From Chrysaora quinquecirrha (lineage: Eukaryota > Cnidaria > Scyphozoa > Semaeostomeae > Pelagiidae), in contig JACTAT010000032.1 of assembly GCA_014526335.1 (NCBI GenBank), positions 4,996,914-5,060,913 of the forward strand: a stretch of 64,000 nucleotides of DNA, read 5' to 3'. A program made the translations under genes and the position numbers. Below the pieces are notes generated by a model. It had not been told where the DNA came from. It saw nothing but the letters and a program-made list of their open reading frames with translations, and made no database searches. The first letter of the stretch is position 1. Every line of letters starts with the position of its first letter. Of this stretch, positions 12,501 to 23,700 are shown in pieces.

Positions 12501-13524
12501 TGTTAAGCAATGTTTTCTGGTGTGGCGAAACGTTCAAACATTGCTTGCTATGCAAATTGCAAATGTCGTACAAACAATGTTTGATCGTTTGGCAATGGCC
12601 TAGCTGGAAAAGTTGACTATACTGTCCGTCCTCAATAACAAAGAAATAGGGCGGAACGTTTAGTTGCAGCTTGTAAAGATACGGCAAACTTATTTGCAGA
12701 CATCGGCCATTTTTTTAAGCCTTGGTAAAACGATCAAATATTGCCGTTTGAACATTTGAGATTTGCTTGTCAAGCAAAATGTTTGACCGTTCGGCCAGTT
12801 CCAACAACATTGCTTCTCAAGCAAGATTAACACACTTTATGGTGGGATGTTATTGAAAGAGTTCAAAAACATAAAATATTGGACGAGCAATGTTTTTGGA
12901 CGTGGCCAAACGGTCAAACATTTGTTGTACAGCAAATTTTATATGTTGGACAAACAATGTTTGATCGTTTAGCCAGGGCCTTACAATCTTCAATCACCAT
13001 ATCAAGCGAGATATGGGGCTCCGGGGGCAACGTCACTAGAAAGGGTAACTACACCCATGTTTTCGTCAATGTAAATATGATAGCCAGCACTTAAGCGACA
13101 AGGGTAGACAACAATCAGAAAAGTTCCAAGAACCATGAGAATAGAGGGATCCAACATTAGGGGAGACAGAACACTGCCAATGCAAAATTGTTTGTAGGAT
13201 GAAACATAATTTCGACAAAGGGCTTCCCTGAGCTATACTTGAAAATACTCTAATGACAGCAATAATCTTGCCATTAATTTCATTGCAGATAAATCTATAA
13301 GGAGATTTCCTGTAGATCCAGATGAGGAATATACAAGTAACAGTGGTGATGTTTCTCCAAAGACAGACCATTCAAGAGTCTCTTTCGACAACGTTTACGA
13401 TGAGCCAGGAAGCATGTTGGGACCTGGTGCAGAGGATGACGTCTTCGAAGGCGAAGCAACAGAAGCGCCACCGCAGAGAGAGAATGATGATTTTGAAAAG
13501 TATTTAAGAATTGTTGCAGAATGA
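3598..13524 (+). CDS. Type I membrane protein with Cys-rich ectodomain, Ser/Thr stalk and YDxP-containing tail (putative receptor)
   Basis: Proposed exons: 3598-3841, 5419-5651, 6460-6576, 7558-8085, 8570-8769, 10135-10169, 10324-10364, 10951-11188, 13289-13524. All phases agree (1,0,0,0,2,1,0,1), giving 624 codons including stop. Order of parts: signal peptide (about residues 1-18); Cys-rich segment with CC-x-C-x-C; two exons with six spaced Cys; a roughly 175-residue Ser/Thr/Val-rich mucin-like stalk; a membrane helix in exon 5 (LAGGTVLFILIVLGIFLTVV) followed by basic residues; and a cytoplasmic tail. The tail has a proline-rich PPMRPPPAPS segment, an acidic run, and the tyrosine motifs YDIP (11125) and YDEP (13396), which fit the YDxP form favoured by Crk-type SH2 domains. 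The start is the first ATG before the signal peptide. The weakest junction is the 5651 donor (GTTGGT). A longer exon 3 (to 6595) is also in phase with an acceptor at 7474. No family recognised; cell-surface signalling is inference. Confidence 0.7.
5042..5380. mobile_element. MITE, TACACG-T-run family, GGAAC subfamily (intron 1)
   Basis: The left end is a CATG + T-run + ATTGGGAACC and the right end is GTGTTCCTTATACAAAATGTG followed by TA. The interior (cagcaaaatgaggctgaaagttcc, ..ttgagtcttt..) matches the copy at 41242-41608. Ends are more diverged than in other copies. No ORF inside. It sits just upstream of the second exon of the putative receptor gene. Confidence 0.65.
5714..5870 (-). repeat. 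SINE-1 copy (reverse orientation)
   Basis: Minus-strand reading gives aggtgcttgggcattg, then the tccagctgac segment, agaagctcag, ggttcaagcc (B-box-like), and tactactgagatccc near the end. The order matches the copies at 10609 and 32135. It lies in intron 2 of the putative receptor gene. Confidence 0.6.
5925..6130 (-). repeat. SINE-1-like fragment (reverse orientation), diverged
   Basis: Pieces of the same family are in the same order on the minus strand (tgtcatgttctaccagatccagcc, cacagccagagtcaagcc, ctgaaatcctagcatc, ctatttcacg) but are separated by unrelated sequence. Probably an older copy. Confidence 0.4.
7817..7896. promoter_or_regulatory. Cluster of TGACGTCA (CRE/ATF-type) octamers inside the Ser/Thr-stalk exon
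   Basis: Perfect palindromic TGACGTCA octamers occur at 7817, 7841, 7854 and 7865, with a near-match (TGATGTCA) at 7889. They sit in coding sequence for Val-Thr-Ser type repeats, so they may only reflect repetitive codons. The octamer is the established CREB/ATF binding site; any regulatory use here is inference. Confidence 0.3.
8128..8245 (+). repeat. tRNA-like/SINE-like segment in intron
   Basis: A box-A-like stretch (tgcgtagtcgaga) is followed by a box-B-like ggtttgagtct at 8196-8206, at tRNA-like spacing. A similar ggttcgagtct lies at 23186-23196. No proper cloverleaf was established, so I treat it as a possible SINE remnant rather than a tRNA gene. Confidence 0.25.
8778..10005. mobile_element. 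Long-TIR element of the CAAACATTGTTTG family, with a nested MITE
   Basis: It starts TTAGGCCCTAGTCAAACGAT and ends as its inverted counterpart (ATCGTTTGGCCAGGGCCTAA), so both ends carry TTA/TAA. The interior repeats the near-palindrome CAAACATTGTTTG and motifs such as gaaatttgcttactaaacaatg several times in both orientations. No ORF of transposase length. Another element (9031-9436) is inserted within it. It lies in intron 5 of the putative receptor gene. Confidence 0.75.
9031..9436. mobile_element. MITE, TACACG-T-run family, GGAAC subfamily, nested
   Basis: The left end is CACGC + T-run + ATAAGGAACC and the right end is GGTTCCTTATA + A-run + GCGTG, a near-perfect terminal inverted repeat. 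TA flanks both sides (9029-9030, 9437-9438). Removing it restores the host motif aaatttgctta-ctaatga of the surrounding element, which supports a TA target duplication. Non-autonomous. Confidence 0.85.
10446..10896. mobile_element. CCCGGGGG-type MITE split by a SINE
   Basis: Begins gagggtactccctgaaatag and ends ggggtcaagtgcccccgtgg. It aligns along its length with the uninterrupted copy at 28243-28507 (gctgggtctaatttttgc, taccttaaaggtgggtata, gggttggtttg). The alignment breaks at about 10609 and resumes near 10786; the extra DNA is the SINE-1 copy. It sits in intron 7 of the putative receptor gene. Confidence 0.7.
10609..10790 (+). repeat. SINE-1 copy nested in a MITE
   Basis: It starts aaggtgctattgcgtcgtgg with an A-box-like region, then an agaagctcagagatcggggc segment and a B-box-like ggctcgagaccc. 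A conserved tail (tactactaaaatcttaacga, catttcac) follows. The family looks tRNA-derived because of the tRNA-like spacing of the two boxes. Confidence 0.65.
11450..11745. mobile_element. CGCGCGACA-family MITE
   Basis: Starts gctgtggctaaactaagaga with TCGCGCGCGACA and ends in inverted form (gcgcgacatgtctcg). The interior shares acatgcgaatgacaagcgag and gtctcccagaaacattt with copies at 48017 and 55644 (the last inverted). The ORF 11542-11742 is a by-product of this repeat. Confidence 0.7.
12331..12603. mobile_element. CAAACATTGTTTG-family MITE
   Basis: Short derivative of the element at 8778: TTATGCCCTGGCCAAGTGAT at the left and ATCGTTTGGCAATGGCCTAG at the right, with internal CAAACATTGTTTG-type palindromes. 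About 270 bp. Confidence 0.7.
12717..12983. mobile_element. CAAACATTGTTTG-family MITE, second short copy
   Basis: Left end aagccttggtaaaacgatca; right end gatcgtttagccagggcctt. It lies about 110 bp after the previous copy, so two related elements sit almost in tandem within the last intron of the putative receptor gene. Confidence 0.7.
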
Positions 13525-13677
13525 TTACTGTTTGTGACTTGTGAGAGCTGTATATTTGATATAATAATAGATGGTTGTTTTCCATGACTTGGGTTTGATG
13601 CATGGAGTAGGCTTTGCAGTTAAGAGTTTAAAATTGCAAAAAACAGCGATACCATCTCTGGACTCCTCTGAGTTAAA

Positions 13678-14023
13678 CGCCTGAACAGACCGAAACACTT
13701 GATAAAGGCAAAATTTATACCCAGATGCAGATCGAAAAGTACCAATCAGAAAGTAGCGCTGAGTTGGCATTGTTTTCTAAACACCAATCATAAGTCTGCA
13801 TTGTGCTTTAAGCACCGACCAGCTTGCGGGATACAGCGGCAAGACAATAAAAAATATCGAAGAGTCCATGTAAGAAAACCAACTCTTTCTTTCAACACAG
13901 AACCGGCCATTTTGGAAGCAGACTGAATGCCAACTCGGCGCTACTTTATGATTGGTGCTTTTCGATCCACATCAGGGTATATAATTTCCGCCTTTTTGAA
14001 CCGTTTCAGTCTGTTTCTGACGT
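13678..14023. mobile_element. Foldback-type MITE downstream of the receptor gene
   Basis: Left arm (cgcctgaacagaccgaaaca .. atacccagatgcagatcgaa .. gtagcgctgagttggcattg) is mirrored by the right arm (aatgccaactcggcgctact .. ttcgatccacatcagggtat .. gtttcagtctgtttctgacg), giving roughly 100-bp imperfect arms. A related split copy lies near 55898-56420. An AATAAA at 13846 inside it could serve as a poly(A) signal for the upstream gene, whose stop is at 13524. Confidence 0.65.
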
Positions 14024-15555
14024 GACGTTTGTACTCTGAGGAGTGTCTCTGAGGAGTGTCACATCAAATAGCTTTTAAGATTGTCAAAATATGTTTTCGC
14101 TGTTTCTTGCAATTTTGAAAATTTGTACTGCTTCAATGACATATTACTTAACATCCTCGCGCAATTCATTAGGTAAAATTGTAGCTACTTTAGCTTTAGT
14201 TAAAGACGTAAAGGTTGTCCAATGAACATTTTCAACCTTTGAACAGTTTTTTGTTTTTGCTGACATGTCAATTTATTCACAGAAAGCAGCGTGTAGCCTC
14301 GTTTCCACACAGCTGCTCAAGTAATTGAAGAATTTTTGATAACGAGGTCAAACTTGAGAAGAATAAAAACTCGATAAAGACAAATGTTTCTCTTATAATA
14401 GTTTTTCATGTAATTTTATTATCTCACACTAAACTAATTGCCAAAACATTTACATTGAGTACAGCTAAGTCAGCAAAGAATTTTGTTAAAATAAAGTTAA
14501 GTTACTTGTTCTTTTGTAACTAATGTTATTTTAGATTAATTGAAAAAATAAGTTATATAAGATAAATAGCATTTTTGATAAAGTTTTGTTTTGCTTTCTG
14601 CTAAAATTTGAAGAAAAGGAGAAGTCAGTAGGGGCATTGGAAGCTCCTAAAAAGTGGGGGGACGAAAATGGTAACTGCCTACTATTAGCTACTTTCGCGA
14701 CGTTCAAGTTAAGGCATTTTGTTGACAAGTGGCGAAAAGTCTGGCAGCGCCTCACATAGCAAGTGCCTTTTGACACCAATTAAGGATTTTGTTATTAGAA
14801 TAAAGGTTGCTAATGCTAAGAAGGGGCCCCTTTCCTCGGATATTAGGAAAATGGGGGCATTGCCCTCAAGACGGAGCACAAATTAAGATGGCAAAAGGCG
14901 TGGAGTGACATGATACTGTATATCGCTTGGTTCGTGTCTGTTTTGATTGAACGACTTTCAAAACCGCCTCAATTACCATTGATCAGCTATGTCGAGAAGA
15001 ACACCTACACAAAAGGTTTTCTCGCGAAGATGAGTGCTTGACTTGAACATACTTAAATTTGCATGGCTTCGAATAGGTATAAGTCGAGGAGAAAACAGAC
15101 TATTTGTCTTGAACAGAAGTGTCAAACATAAATAGACTAAATGTAGCCCCTAATAACCTGTTTACGCCTCGCACCTCTGTACAATACAACTTTAGCCTCC
15201 TGTTTTTTAGCTCGCTCTCTGAAAGAATTCCACCTATGCTGTATAATTTAGTATATCCTATTTAGTCTAAGAAACTGAAAGCTCTTTAAGGTATAAAAAT
15301 GAAATAAAAAGATACTTAGATATAATTAAATCATCAACTTAAACGTTAACATTAATAGTCAGTTCACTCTACTCAATATAACTACTTACTGTACTTGTAA
15401 CACGTGGTTTTACGTCATATATTTACAGTGAATAAATTAGCATATTTATCTCTTCTAAAAGCATAATATATCTTGAAGTATCATCATCAACATCAATGCT
15501 TTGCGAACTAAGTTTAATGAATGACAACTGCACTGTGTATCCGTAGGTTCGTTCG
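14024..15555. other. Intergenic, nothing recognised
   Basis: AT-rich sequence with no supported exon. The minus ORF 14779-14531 has no splice context or recognisable motif. Confidence 0.4.
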
Positions 15556-15915
15556 TCATTTCTGTTGTTGTTATTGTTGTTGTTGCTGTTGTCGTTGCTT
15601 GAAATGTTGTTGCTGTTGTCATTGTTGAGAGTATTTATGATGCTGTCGTCGTTATTAAACAGTAGTCAAGTTAAACACGAAGCTGTTGTTGTTGTTGTCG
15701 TTGCTTGAAATGTTGTTGCTGTTGTCATTGTTGAGAGCACATATGATGTTGTCGTCGTTATTAAACAGTAGTCAAGTTAAACAAGAAGTTGTTGTTGTTG
15801 TTGTCCTTGCTTACAATGTTGTTGCTGTTGTCATTGTTGAGAGCACATATGATGTTGTCGTCGTTATTAAACAGTAGTCTAGTTAAACAGGAAGCAGTTG
15901 TTGTTGTTGTTGTTG
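15556..15915. repeat. 106-bp tandem repeat with GTT runs
   Basis: The phrase gttgtcattgttgagag recurs at 15615, 15721 and 15827, a fixed 106-bp period, with tcgtcgttattaaacagtag in each unit. Units are joined by GTT triplet runs. ORFs on both strands here are repeat by-products. Confidence 0.85.
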
Positions 15916-15935
15916 AGAATTTTTTTGTGGTTATT

Positions 15936-17236
15936 TTTGTTGTTGCTGTTTTTATGAAAGGATCTAAGATAAATAAAGGCCTAAACTGCAGTAGAAAAAC
16001 CAACCATAAATAGGCTGTTGGTATAATTTAGAAGCTGGAGATCACAGGGTTACAAGCTTAAGAAATGCCCGCAAAGCATAATCTCTATTACTAATATTCC
16101 TATATGCAAATCAGGTTGCCCCATTGTTATGGCCCCTTGTTCGATTACACAAGAAAGGCTTTTTCCCTGGGCCACCTAGAGATGCGCTTTTTTCTTTAAT
16201 CGATCCCGTTTCTGGCCGGACACTGTTTAAAGATTTTGCTAAGCGTTTTGAAACCTATAAGTTGGTTAAAATTTCGATTTTCTCTCGGCTCGAAAAAGTT
16301 TTGATTTTGATGGCGGCCATCTATTGTGTTCCTTTCACTGCACGCACAGTGATTCTTTTGTCCTGCGGAAGTATTTTTTCTTGATTGTTTGTTTATGTTG
16401 TTGAGCTGGCGTTCGGCCTAAAATTATCTCACTATTTCAAATGGAGGGAGTATGCAAAACTACTCGATTTTCTTACTCAGAAGTCTTCCTGTAAATGTCT
16501 CCTAAAATTTCTTCAACAAGTTGGATATTATTTCTGCTGTTGATTCCACGATTATTTTTCATGATTTATCACGAATCCTGACTCTTTTGTCCTGTCTTTG
16601 GATTTTCTTCCGCTCAAAGGAAAAACAGTTATTTTGGAATCTTACGAGGAATCTTGCCCACATTCTTTCGGGTTTCAAGAAGAGCTCTTGTTTTGATAAG
16701 CTTCAGAAATCCCCACGGTAAGAGTTTTGTGTCTTTTGCTCCCAGTTCCGTCTAAAATTTACAATTTTTAAAACCACTGTGCACGCAATGTAAACAAATC
16801 AAACAGGTAATGAAACTCAAATAGGCCTACAATTTTTGTGGGTTCCTTAAAAAAGTCAGAGCAGAGTTCAAAGACAAAAAAGTCGAGATTTAGTGCGTAG
16901 AATATTTTTTTATGAAGAAAATTTGAAATTGAAGTTTTGGAGTTTTCTCTCGGATAGGAGAAAAGGAAAGACTATTGAATTTACCCAGGAGTAATTTTGC
17001 ATAAGATAGGATTTTAATTAAGTGCAGACAGCTCATACAATTTTTCAGCTCAGACAAATGGGACAAAGGGACCTGTTAGATTAGTTTCTTGAGTCTCCTT
17101 TCTCAACAGAAAATATCCAAATTTTACCCACAATTTTGTATCTTCAATCAATGATTGTTTTGATTTTGCTAATGCTGATTATTTCAGAAGACTAGCTTTT
17201 AACTTTAAGCCTGCTACGCAGGCAGCCAGCTTACCA
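15936..17236. other. Intergenic, nothing recognised
   Basis: No supported exon. The 22-base phrase aagaaatgcccgcaaagcat.. occurs at about 16060 and again near 17427, marking a dispersed short repeat. The ORFs at 16124 and 16521 share a tcttttgtcctg phrase but no recognisable protein. Confidence 0.35.
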
Positions 17237-17242
17237 TAGTAC

Positions 17243-17365
17243 CCATGTGACCTGTCTACCATCGCTGAACTTTCGCTAGAGTCCGGGGAGGTTAGTCCTC
17301 TATGGCATCCCCTAAACCTCCCCGGACTCTAGCGAAAGTTCAGCGATGGTAGACAGGTCACATGG
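17243..17365. repeat. Perfect 51-bp inverted repeat with 21-nt loop
   Basis: Bases 17243-17293 are exactly the reverse complement of 17315-17365 (ccatgtgacctgtctaccat at the outer left; atggtagacaggtcacatgg at the outer right). The loop is 17294-17314. The perfect arms suggest a recent origin. It lies about 350 bp beyond the 3' end of the prokineticin-like gene. Confidence 0.95.
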
Positions 17366-17638
17366 TTCCCGTGAAGGCGATGAATTCTTGGAAGGAAGAA
17401 TCTTGTCTTGCCAAGGCTAATCATAAGAAATGCCCGCAAAGCATAATGTTTATTCTAACAACTAAGATCTCAAACAAACGTTTATACGTGGAAGAAACTT
17501 TTTATCCAGTCCCAGGACTTTTTTCCAGTTCACAAATATCTGAACACTAGCACGCTGGCCTATTTTGTTTTGTGTTATAGTCAATTCAACTGAAAAACAC
17601 CGAACGGAATTCTTCTTTGACCAATAAGTGTCTTGTAA

Positions 17639-17644
17639 TTTATT
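17639..17644 (-). terminator. Poly(A) signal AATAAA for the prokineticin-like gene
   Basis: AATAAA on the minus strand lies 73 bp downstream of the stop codon (17717-17719), a normal position for cleavage and polyadenylation. Confidence 0.55.
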
Positions 17645-17716
17645 CCAGATTTATGCACATAATTTAGAACACAAACATAAATTTCTGCATATCCTAATAG
17701 CTTTGCAAGCATGACA

Positions 17717-20700
17717 TCATGATTGCGTTTGTTTATTTTCGTTCCGGAGTCGGTTCAACCGATTTTCAAGATACCGGCTAAACATCTGGACGTATGGTGA
17801 GTCCTTAGAAGGCTCGCTAATTGGTTGTCTCGTCTTTTCGATAAGTTCCGGTGTTTCAGTTGGAATCCGTACGCATCGGTACTTTGGATTTTTGAATTTA
17901 TCTATGTCTGTTATGGCACAGGTTAGGCCAATACTGCAACCGCACGTGAAGTGCTTTCCAGACTGAAAAGATAAATTGTAGTCTTGTAATTTTGAAAAAA
18001 TAGCAGTTGCAATAGCAGAAAAAATAGCAGTTGAGAGCAAGCTTGTATGAAACTAAACGAGGTATTCCGTTACTAGAAGTATCAAATTAAAAAGTGTGCA
18101 GCCTTGTTTTATGGCACACAGCATCACAGTGCATATTCAGTTTAATGCCATCTAACATTTTGCAAAAATCACCTTGTTTAAACTGCATGTCTTTAATGAA
18201 TTTGATATAGCGTATAGTGTATAGAGTAAAAGGAAAAGCCAATTGTGATATAAAGTATTGCAACTGCAAAAAAGTACTGTGCAAAATACTGGATAATTCA
18301 CCATATGCCGAGTTGTCGTTCGTTGGCTCTCTGGTCCTGCAGCTCAGGTTTGAATCCGACCAACAGTAGTATGCCCCTATGCCACTCATAGCAAAATCTA
18401 TCGTAGTGTTTGCCATTTACACTGGTGTAACGGAGATGCTCGTAGGAATTTAGTAAGATGGGGCCTTTGTGCAGGGGCGGCGACAAGTGCAGTGAGCTCC
18501 ACGAAGGGGGCATGGTGTTGTGGGAGAATGTATGGAAAACGTGCCCTTAAGACCCTTGAAAAGTGCACGTTATGTGTCCTCTGGTTAATGACTGTTTATG
18601 GGTTGGCCTTTGCAAGTCTTTGGGCATAGTATAAAAACACACAATACGAAACGTTTTAGGGCCCCTTTTGGTCGGAGGTCCTTAGTTTTTGAACTTAGGG
18701 AGCCTAAACTGCCTTACGCCAATGGCCATCCATGACAAATTTTCCAATTTATAGTGTACATACAGTTGTGCGTACAAAGTAGTGTACATCCAGTTTATAG
18801 TGTCAATATAAGCAGCGTACATACAGTTTATAGTGAAAATGAAAAATAGTCATATTGGACTGTGCCGAATGTTTATGCCGTATTATGTAGCACGTTAAAT
18901 GTGGGTGATACATACCGCACCCTGCAGAAAATTAAAAGGCAAATTATGAAACTGCCTTAGACATTTGATAAATCGAAAAGGGCAAGCCCATGGAGATAGA
19001 CGAGCATTGACATTGCGCAAGAAATGACCTTGCATGCAAAATGGCTTCCGAAAGTTGTTTATCTGAGAGAGTTTGCGTTGATTTGGCATTCCCAGACTCG
19101 GCGTGCCATAATGTGGGTCAAACAGGATCAAGGAAAGCAGGAAATCTCCTAAAAACCCATTGAACGCGAAATTATTGTTGGGAGCGAGTTGTTCTTGTTT
19201 GGCTGTAAAATTGCTTGAAATCCATAGTCTTGGGAGACAAGGGACTACAAGCTCCTAGCTGTGTTAATAAGAGCAGTTAAGTGCTGCATTTCAGATATGA
19301 AGCGAATATTCCTGCACAACAGGAAAGGGGATATGCTAACTAGACTGTTATTAGCAGGGATATACATAGGCTTACGTTAATATCTTTTGAAAAACGAAAG
19401 CAAAATAGAACGACTAGGCTAAATAAGGAAAGACTTTAACAGGCGATTTCAATTGGAGATAAGAACGGCAGTTAACAAGCACGTGCGAATTTGCCCTTTC
19501 TATTTGCTCCCACGCAGGAGTTTACTCTAAAGTGCTGCTTACGGGAAAACAACATTATCTTAGGTTTTTTAATACACTTATTATTTTAATAAGCAACTTG
19601 ACTTTTGTCCAGCCCTCAAAGTTGCTTAAAATTTGAGACATTTCAGCCCTCAAATTTGCTTAAAAGTTGCTTAACCTTTTTTACCTAACAACCACCCCTG
19701 ACTATAGGGGTCAAAATCGTCAACTGTTAGGCCTATAACACGACTTCTGGGAGACAGTAAGTGGAAAAACGTTAGCTAAAGAACTTCAACATGCAAAACA
19801 AACAATTTCCTAACAACAGGAAAGCGTATAAGCTTGGTTGTTTGACTTCTTAGTTGCTTACAGAATTCAATTGAGCCCTTAAGTTGCTTAACGTTAAGGT
19901 CAGTTCAGCCCTAGTTGCTTATTGAGCGGTTGCTTATTAAAAAAAGTGTATTTACTTTACGAACAAACTGAAGCTAGATCTTAGCATAAGCCTAAAAGAC
20001 ACCCTTGTACCTATCCAGAAACGTGCCTACCCTACTGTAAGGTAGAAAGTGATGGACTGAGAACCGATTCACCTCATGCAATGTGTGCAATACGGTAGGG
20101 GATGTGCGGTATCGTGGCGGATATTCAGTACGGTGGGGAGATACCATGATTGCCGAGGGAGGGATTTAGGAGAACGGTTGCGGATGTGCAGTTTGGTGGG
20201 TAACATCATGATTGCAGTGGCGGATATTCAGTACCGTGGGGGTGGGAGATATCTTTGAGTGCGAACTATTACCGCCTGTCATCCCGTGGAAATCTGCAAC
20301 ATTAATATAGAAGCAAAATGACTAGAGTTTGACAACGGGGGTAATAGTGAATATAAACAAGAATTACCTTTACACTAGGGCTGCAGACTTCTCCGAGAAT
20401 TTTCGTCCGTAAGCAGTAGCCTTTGTATCCGAATAATCTTAATCGCAAAGCACAGCACTGATTATCGCCACACTGGGAATTCTTCGAACACGGCTGCATC
20501 TAAAAGACGATTATCACGATTAAAAGCAATGAAAATAGCTATTGGAAGTATATATAGCTTTATTCGCCTAAAGCTGCAAGGGAGGTACGCAATGACCTGC
20601 GAGAGAGCATTTTTATCGTTCTTATTCATTTACAAATCAAATTGGTTCATAAACAATCACCATTGCCTTTACGACAGCATCTAACGCGAAAAAAGCGATA

Positions 20701-23700
20701 AAGCACGAGAATACCTCAAATTGATGACGAAACATGACGAAAGCTAGGCCACCCATTTCGCTATATCTCTTAAGCTAAATGGCGACTAATAAGATATCTA
20801 ACTGTAATTCATGGCAAAAAATCCCTTTACGGCTAAGCTTAACATTAATTATTGTGGAGTTTCAAATTCAAGTTTTAGTAAATCAATCCTATTTTCAAAC
20901 CACCAGTCATTTTTCATCACAGAAAAATGTGTGTGTAACTGAAATATGCGAGCAACCGAGCTGCTATTTGAGAAATTACGAAACTGGCCACTAGTCTTGA
21001 CTTTGGGAAAATTGGTTTTCTTTGATTAGCTAAGGCCGTCGGAAGGAATCTCAGTTTGGGGTCTGATTTTATGACATCATAACATTTTATGATACAATGA
21101 ATTATGACATCGTTCTATTGTTTTCAAAATTATTTTGGGGTTGCCCAAGCCCCTGCTTCTGACAGCCCTGTTAGCAACATTTTATATTGTCTTCCGAGCC
21201 CCGAAACTCTTTTCTTTGGTGATCGAAAGAAATTTTTTGGGGAAAGAGTAACTTGACGAAGAGAGCTTGTAAGACACTTCACTTTGTATATATAGATGAA
21301 TACCAAATGATATAGTAGATACCTACACTTACTACATGAGTCATAGTTATCGCTATTGAATTGAATTGCTGGATGCTCAAACTAAACGACTGAAGCGAAC
21401 AACAGCAACATCAATTCAATTCAATGTGAGCAAAAGTTAGGGACTTGGGAAGAAAATTCTACTAGATACCCGGGAATGTGTAGATACACGAATAGCGAAT
21501 TCTTTGGAGGGGGCTTTGTTCAAAACAGTGGGACCTATATAAAACTATCTAAACAATACAGTTGGACTTCATGAATAATTGGGGGACAAAGCCCCCAGTC
21601 GACCCCATAAGCTGCTACGGTCTTGTGGGATCGCATAACCATTCCATGTTGGATGGAAGCATATCTGTCTCTGTCTGCTGATGTTCAAAGGCGATTTGTC
21701 GTGATAAAAAAGTCTACAATAGCACAGCGCTCGATTCACGCTTGATGCAGAGATAGAAATATATGTCCTATCCTATAGTATATAATACCGCACATGGTTG
21801 AATACTTAATCTACGTTTCCTCTTCTTGCTGGCAAGCGAGTTCTAAAAACTTAGAAGGAAGCGTGTTGTGAATGCAGGGCAATAGAACAACTTAGTCTTG
21901 CATAGCTTTGCATAGCAACAAGTTGAGCCGGTTTTCCGTTCAAAAGTGTACGTGAAATAATCGAATTGTGCAAGATTTGGAATCGGAGATCCGTAGTTTT
22001 TGTGTGGCACCTATCACATCTAACAGTACAGTGATGTATGCTTTTTCAAATCAGAGCAAAACATAGCGATATATCGACGATAACAGGATGTAGGGAGCAT
22101 GTTTTAAGAGAAGTTAACAGAATACCGTTTCTAAACAAACGGTAGAGTAAGAGAATAAGAAGATAAAATAAATAAAAATAACCCTTATTTTGTTTGTTGT
22201 TTTTGGGAGTTCTGCCTGCAATCATCATAAGCCCGAAATTTCGAAAAGATTGTCTTCAAACCATAAACCAAATCAAACCGGTCCCCATCATACACATATG
22301 AGTAACTCCTGCCTCTTAAAATTAAGTCCCCTTGTATTCCCCTCAATTTCCCTTCATTTCATACACCTTGTAACTCATTACTTGTTATTAATAACAAGCC
22401 TTATTTCCCTACATTTCATATACAATAAATCGAAGAGTCCATGCGAGAAAAACAAGATCCTTGTTTCCTTAGGCGTTTTTTGAATCTGTACACATCAAAA
22501 TCAAAAGGCCGGTTCTGTGTTAAGAGTTCGATTTCAAGGTGTTCGTTATAAAAATGTGTACTCTTCCGCGGGAGCTTTCTCAGGGTGTGGTATATTTTGA
22601 CTTTTTCATTGCGTCTTGTTGACTTTCAGCTTCGGTAAACCTATTTTCTAAGTTCATTGATTCCATTAAAATGATAGGATATTGACCACACGGAATACTT
22701 GCTTTAATCTAATGTTATTTTTCACGACAAAAAGCCCAAACACACGGCTCTATCTCTAGCCAAGTACAAATGTCTTATGCTAATGCCTTCGTTCTGATCT
22801 AACGTCTAAAGATTTAGCAGTTAGACCTCATGTTAATACGGAAGCTTGGCTAAAGATGAAAATAAAGCGAAATTTTTGTAATTTTACACGGTTTTAGACA
22901 AGTTAATTGAATGTGAAGCATAAGCTCTGCATAAGTAATGCATGGTTGGTCCTTAAGTCAAGAACTGACAAACAACCAAATTTGTAAACAAATAGGAGTT
23001 TTCGCTTTCCCCAATACAAGGAGATTTTCGCGCAAATGTGCGAATGTTCTAAGAAATGACAAGCCACGAAAAATCTGATTTCGACTTACCAATTTCATGA
23101 TGGACGGAGAGAACACTACCCTTAAGTGATGCTTGCTTGATTATGTGAATTTCGACAAAGATTCTCTTAAGATAGGTCGGTCAAGGGTTCGAGTCTCGTC
23201 CGAATCACTTTCCACAAGTATATAGTCAACAAAGAGTCCTGCCGAGCTGTGTATCTTTCCGAAGTTTTAACGCAGATGTCTGTCTTTTCCATGTTCCCCG
23301 AGTCATTTTTGGCATGTTGCTCTGCCCCCAAGAACCCCTATACGACCCTGTCTGACGATCTCAGACGAAACAAGTTGCGACAATTCATGGTCTGACGATA
23401 AAAGTACATTGTTTCGTCTCATTGATGACAAAATTTATATAGCTACTCTACCCCCTTCCCTTGATTACGATGTTAGGAATTCTTACGTTGGACATACCGT
23501 TACCTTTAAGAATCAAACCAAAATTTTCAGGGGGATGGGAGGGAAAAAGGCAAACTCTGAATGCTTTGGAAATCATCAGGCGTAAAGAGTGTTTCTGCAA
23601 CTGTGGGTTAATTAGAAAAAGATAGGATACGTACAGCACGTAGTATGGATTTTAATAACAACAACGGCGGACTTCTAATCGCACTAAGCTTTCTCTCATT

